The translations under genes and the position numbers were made by a program. Under the pieces are notes generated by a model that was not told where the DNA came from, made no database searches, and was given only the letters and a program-made list of their open reading frames with translations. Shown in pieces: positions 6,348-7,660 of a stretch of 7,660 bases of DNA. This DNA comes from Chromatiales bacterium. GTDB taxonomy: Bacteria > Pseudomonadota > Gammaproteobacteria > Steroidobacterales > GCA-2729495. Numbering within the stretch: position 1 is the first letter of the stretch; the number at the start of each line of letters is the position of its first letter. The stretch covers positions 1 through 7,660 of the forward strand of contig JAUWKW010000059.1 of assembly GCA_030614035.1 (NCBI GenBank), in the 5' to 3' direction.

Positions 6348-6980
6348 ATGCAATTAGACCAACACAAGGTAGATTTCACCCAGCAGGTATTGCGGACCGA
6401 TGTTTCCGGAATGCCACTGGAGTGGATTGACTATCGAGACGCGGTCCGCTTGTACCATACCGAGCAGGTTGCCTATGTTTGCGGCACGTTTCTTTTTCGT
6501 GTCCACGGGGGCATAAATGCCCTGACCGGCATCCGCAGCGCCGTCGACGTCAATTCGATCATTGCGACCATCGGGCGGCAAACCGGGCTGACTGAATCCC
6601 GCGAGGACTACATTCCCCCGCTTAACAACAAGACGCTCTTCCGGCGGGATGCCAACCTGTGCTTGTATTGTGGCGGCCGGTTCATGTCCAAGGATCTGAC
6701 CAGAGACCATGTTCAGCCAATGAGCGCCAGTGGCGGTGACGCCTGGTCGAACGTCGTGACCGCTTGTCGTCGCTGTAACAATCACAAGGGTGGCAGAGAG
6801 CCCGGTCAGGCCGGCATGCAACTGATAGCGATTCCTTTTGTGCCGACCTACGCAGAGTATATTTATCTGAAAGGTCGCCGAGTGCTTGCTGACCAGATGG
6901 AATTTTTGGTTGCCCATTTCCCCCGGACCAGCCCACTTCACACGCGTTTGAGCGGGACTCTCGGTACAGCCGTCGTCTGA
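6348..6980 (+). CDS. HNH endonuclease family protein
   Basis: The 210-residue protein carries a McrA-like HNH module in its second half. CLYCG (105-109) and CRRC (140-143) give four cysteines that should bind a structural zinc. LTRDH (117-121) supplies the catalytic His121 with Asp120. SNVVTACRRCNNHKGGR (134-150) supplies Asn135 and the second helix of the metal finger. The N-terminal part, with VLRTDVSGMPLEWIDYRDAV (14-33), GGIN and VNSIIA, matches the conserved N terminus of a common stand-alone proteobacterial HNH family. Family members are housekeeping-like and not linked to a known restriction system; the substrate is unknown. The ATG at 6348 is preferred; a GTG at 6339 is in frame, and neither has a good ribosome binding site. 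The neighbouring exonuclease gene follows 67 bases later. Confidence 0.9.
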   Translation: MQLDQHKVDFTQQVLRTDVSGMPLEWIDYRDAVRLYHTEQVAYVCGTFLFRVHGGINALTGIRSAVDVNSIIATIGRQTGLTESREDYIPPLNNKTLFRRDANLCLYCGGRFMSKDLTRDHVQPMSASGGDAWSNVVTACRRCNNHKGGREPGQAGMQLIAIPFVPTYAEYIYLKGRRVLADQMEFLVAHFPRTSPLHTRLSGTLGTAVV

Positions 6981-7047
6981 TATAAAATCACTCCCGGGTT
7001 TCCAGCTGATTATTGGCCGCGGCAGTTGATCGCCGCCGGGATTCGAT

Positions 7048-7660
7048 ATGGTCTACATCATCGACGCCAGTATGTACGTATTCCGGGCGTGGTTTTCAAT
7101 ACCCGCGGACACGATGATTGATGCTCAGAAAAACCCGGTCAATGCACTGTACGGCTTTACAAGATTCCTCGGCGATTTCCTCGAGGAAAAAAAGCCTGAC
7201 TATGTCGCCGTCGCCTTTGATGAAAGTCTGAAAACTTGTTTTCGTAACGAGATCTACCCGGACTACAAAGCCAACCGTGAACCTACGCCCGAGGACCTCA
7301 AGAGGCAGTTCGCCCGGTGCCGCGCGGTGACCCGTGCACTAGGCCTGATGGAATGTGCGGAAGAAACCTACGAGGCGGACGACCTGATCGGCACGATTAC
7401 GGTGCGCATGCGCCGGCACGGGATGCCTGCAACGATACTGAGTCGGGACAAGGATCTGGTGCAACTGCTACGGGAAGGAGATGAAATGTGGGACTACGCT
7501 TCGAATACGCACACCCGCTACCATGAAGTCGCCGACTCATACGGTATCCAAGCCGAGCAGATGGTGGACTATCTGGCATTGGCCGGTGACAGTGTCGACA
7601 ACATACCCGGCGTAAAGGGTGTAGGCCCCAAAACCGCAACCGCCCTGCTCGCGCATTTTG
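7048..7660 (+). CDS. 5'-3' exonuclease (FEN/PolA-type nuclease domain), partial
   Basis: The first 204 residues of a 5' nuclease are present; the window ends inside the gene. The metal-binding acidic residues of the PIN-like N-terminal fold are visible: Asp6 in YIIDAS, Asp58 in VAFDES, the EADD cluster (109-112), SRDKD with Asp134 and Asp136, and GDSVDNIPG with Asp181 and Asp184. The helix-hairpin-helix VKGVGPKTATALL (189-201) for DNA binding follows. FRNEIYPDYKANR (65-77) is the arch-region signature. The start MVYIIDASMYVFRAW is closer to the short stand-alone exonucleases of gammaproteobacteria than to the N terminus of DNA polymerase I. This suggests a protein of roughly 250-300 residues acting on flaps or RNA primers, but a polymerase fusion cannot be excluded from this window. 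GGGA lies six bases before the ATG. Confidence 0.93.
   Translation, partial: MVYIIDASMYVFRAWFSIPADTMIDAQKNPVNALYGFTRFLGDFLEEKKPDYVAVAFDESLKTCFRNEIYPDYKANREPTPEDLKRQFARCRAVTRALGLMECAEETYEADDLIGTITVRMRRHGMPATILSRDKDLVQLLREGDEMWDYASNTHTRYHEVADSYGIQAEQMVDYLALAGDSVDNIPGVKGVGPKTATALLAHF

Noticed and set aside
6354..6941. 195-codon open frame antisense to the HNH gene
   Set aside because: It has no recognisable domain and lies fully opposite a well-supported gene; it is a by-product of GC-rich codon use.
6948..6986. TTGAGC and TATAAA before the exonuclease gene as a promoter
   Set aside because: The elements are 27 bases apart, too far for a standard promoter; the TATAAA alone is not enough.
7019..7036. 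Five-base-pair GC hairpin before the exonuclease ribosome binding site
   Set aside because: The stem is too short, with an eight-base loop, to support a regulatory or terminator call.

Overview
This window looks like ordinary chromosome from a GC-rich gammaproteobacterium. The evidence is the proteobacterial pntAA-pntAB-pntB transhydrogenase operon, a sigma factor/DUF3106 cluster of a type known from beta- and gammaproteobacteria, and stand-alone 5'-3' exonuclease and HNH genes of a kind common in Xanthomonadales-like and Chromatiales/Woeseia-like bacteria. The order cannot be fixed from the sequence alone. No mobile element, CRISPR array, tRNA or rRNA was seen.

Layout. (1) Positions 1-941, minus strand: the N-terminal part of the primosomal helicase PriA, cut by the window edge. 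(2) 942-1428: a long intergenic region with an inverted pair of DnaA-box-like sequences, a very AT-rich stretch with a possible promoter, and an unusually placed Shine-Dalgarno sequence. (3) 1429-3283, plus strand: a compact four-gene cluster made of an ECF-type sigma factor, a single-pass membrane protein that overlaps it, a small acidic exported protein, and an exported Gln/Arg-rich DUF3106 repeat protein. (4) 3313-6154, minus strand: pntAA-pntAB-pntB, encoding the three-polypeptide form of proton-translocating NAD(P) transhydrogenase, with overlapping stop and start codons at both junctions. (5) 6155-6347: a divergent intergenic region. (6) 6348-6980, plus strand: an HNH endonuclease-family protein. 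(7) 7048-7660, plus strand: the N-terminal 204 residues of a 5'-3' exonuclease, cut by the window edge.

How the genes work together. The pnt genes form one enzyme that uses the proton motive force to drive hydride transfer from NADH to NADP+, supplying NADPH. The sigma-factor cluster is probably a small regulatory and envelope module: a cytoplasmic sigma factor, a membrane partner that may restrain or sense, and two exported proteins. Its signal and target genes are unknown, and it is the least understood part of the window. PriA, the HNH protein and the exonuclease all act on DNA, but they are separate transcription units.

The most interesting items are the four-gene sigma/membrane/acidic/DUF3106 module, the DnaA-box pair beside priA, and the apparent swap of the proton-channel histidine from PntB to PntAB.
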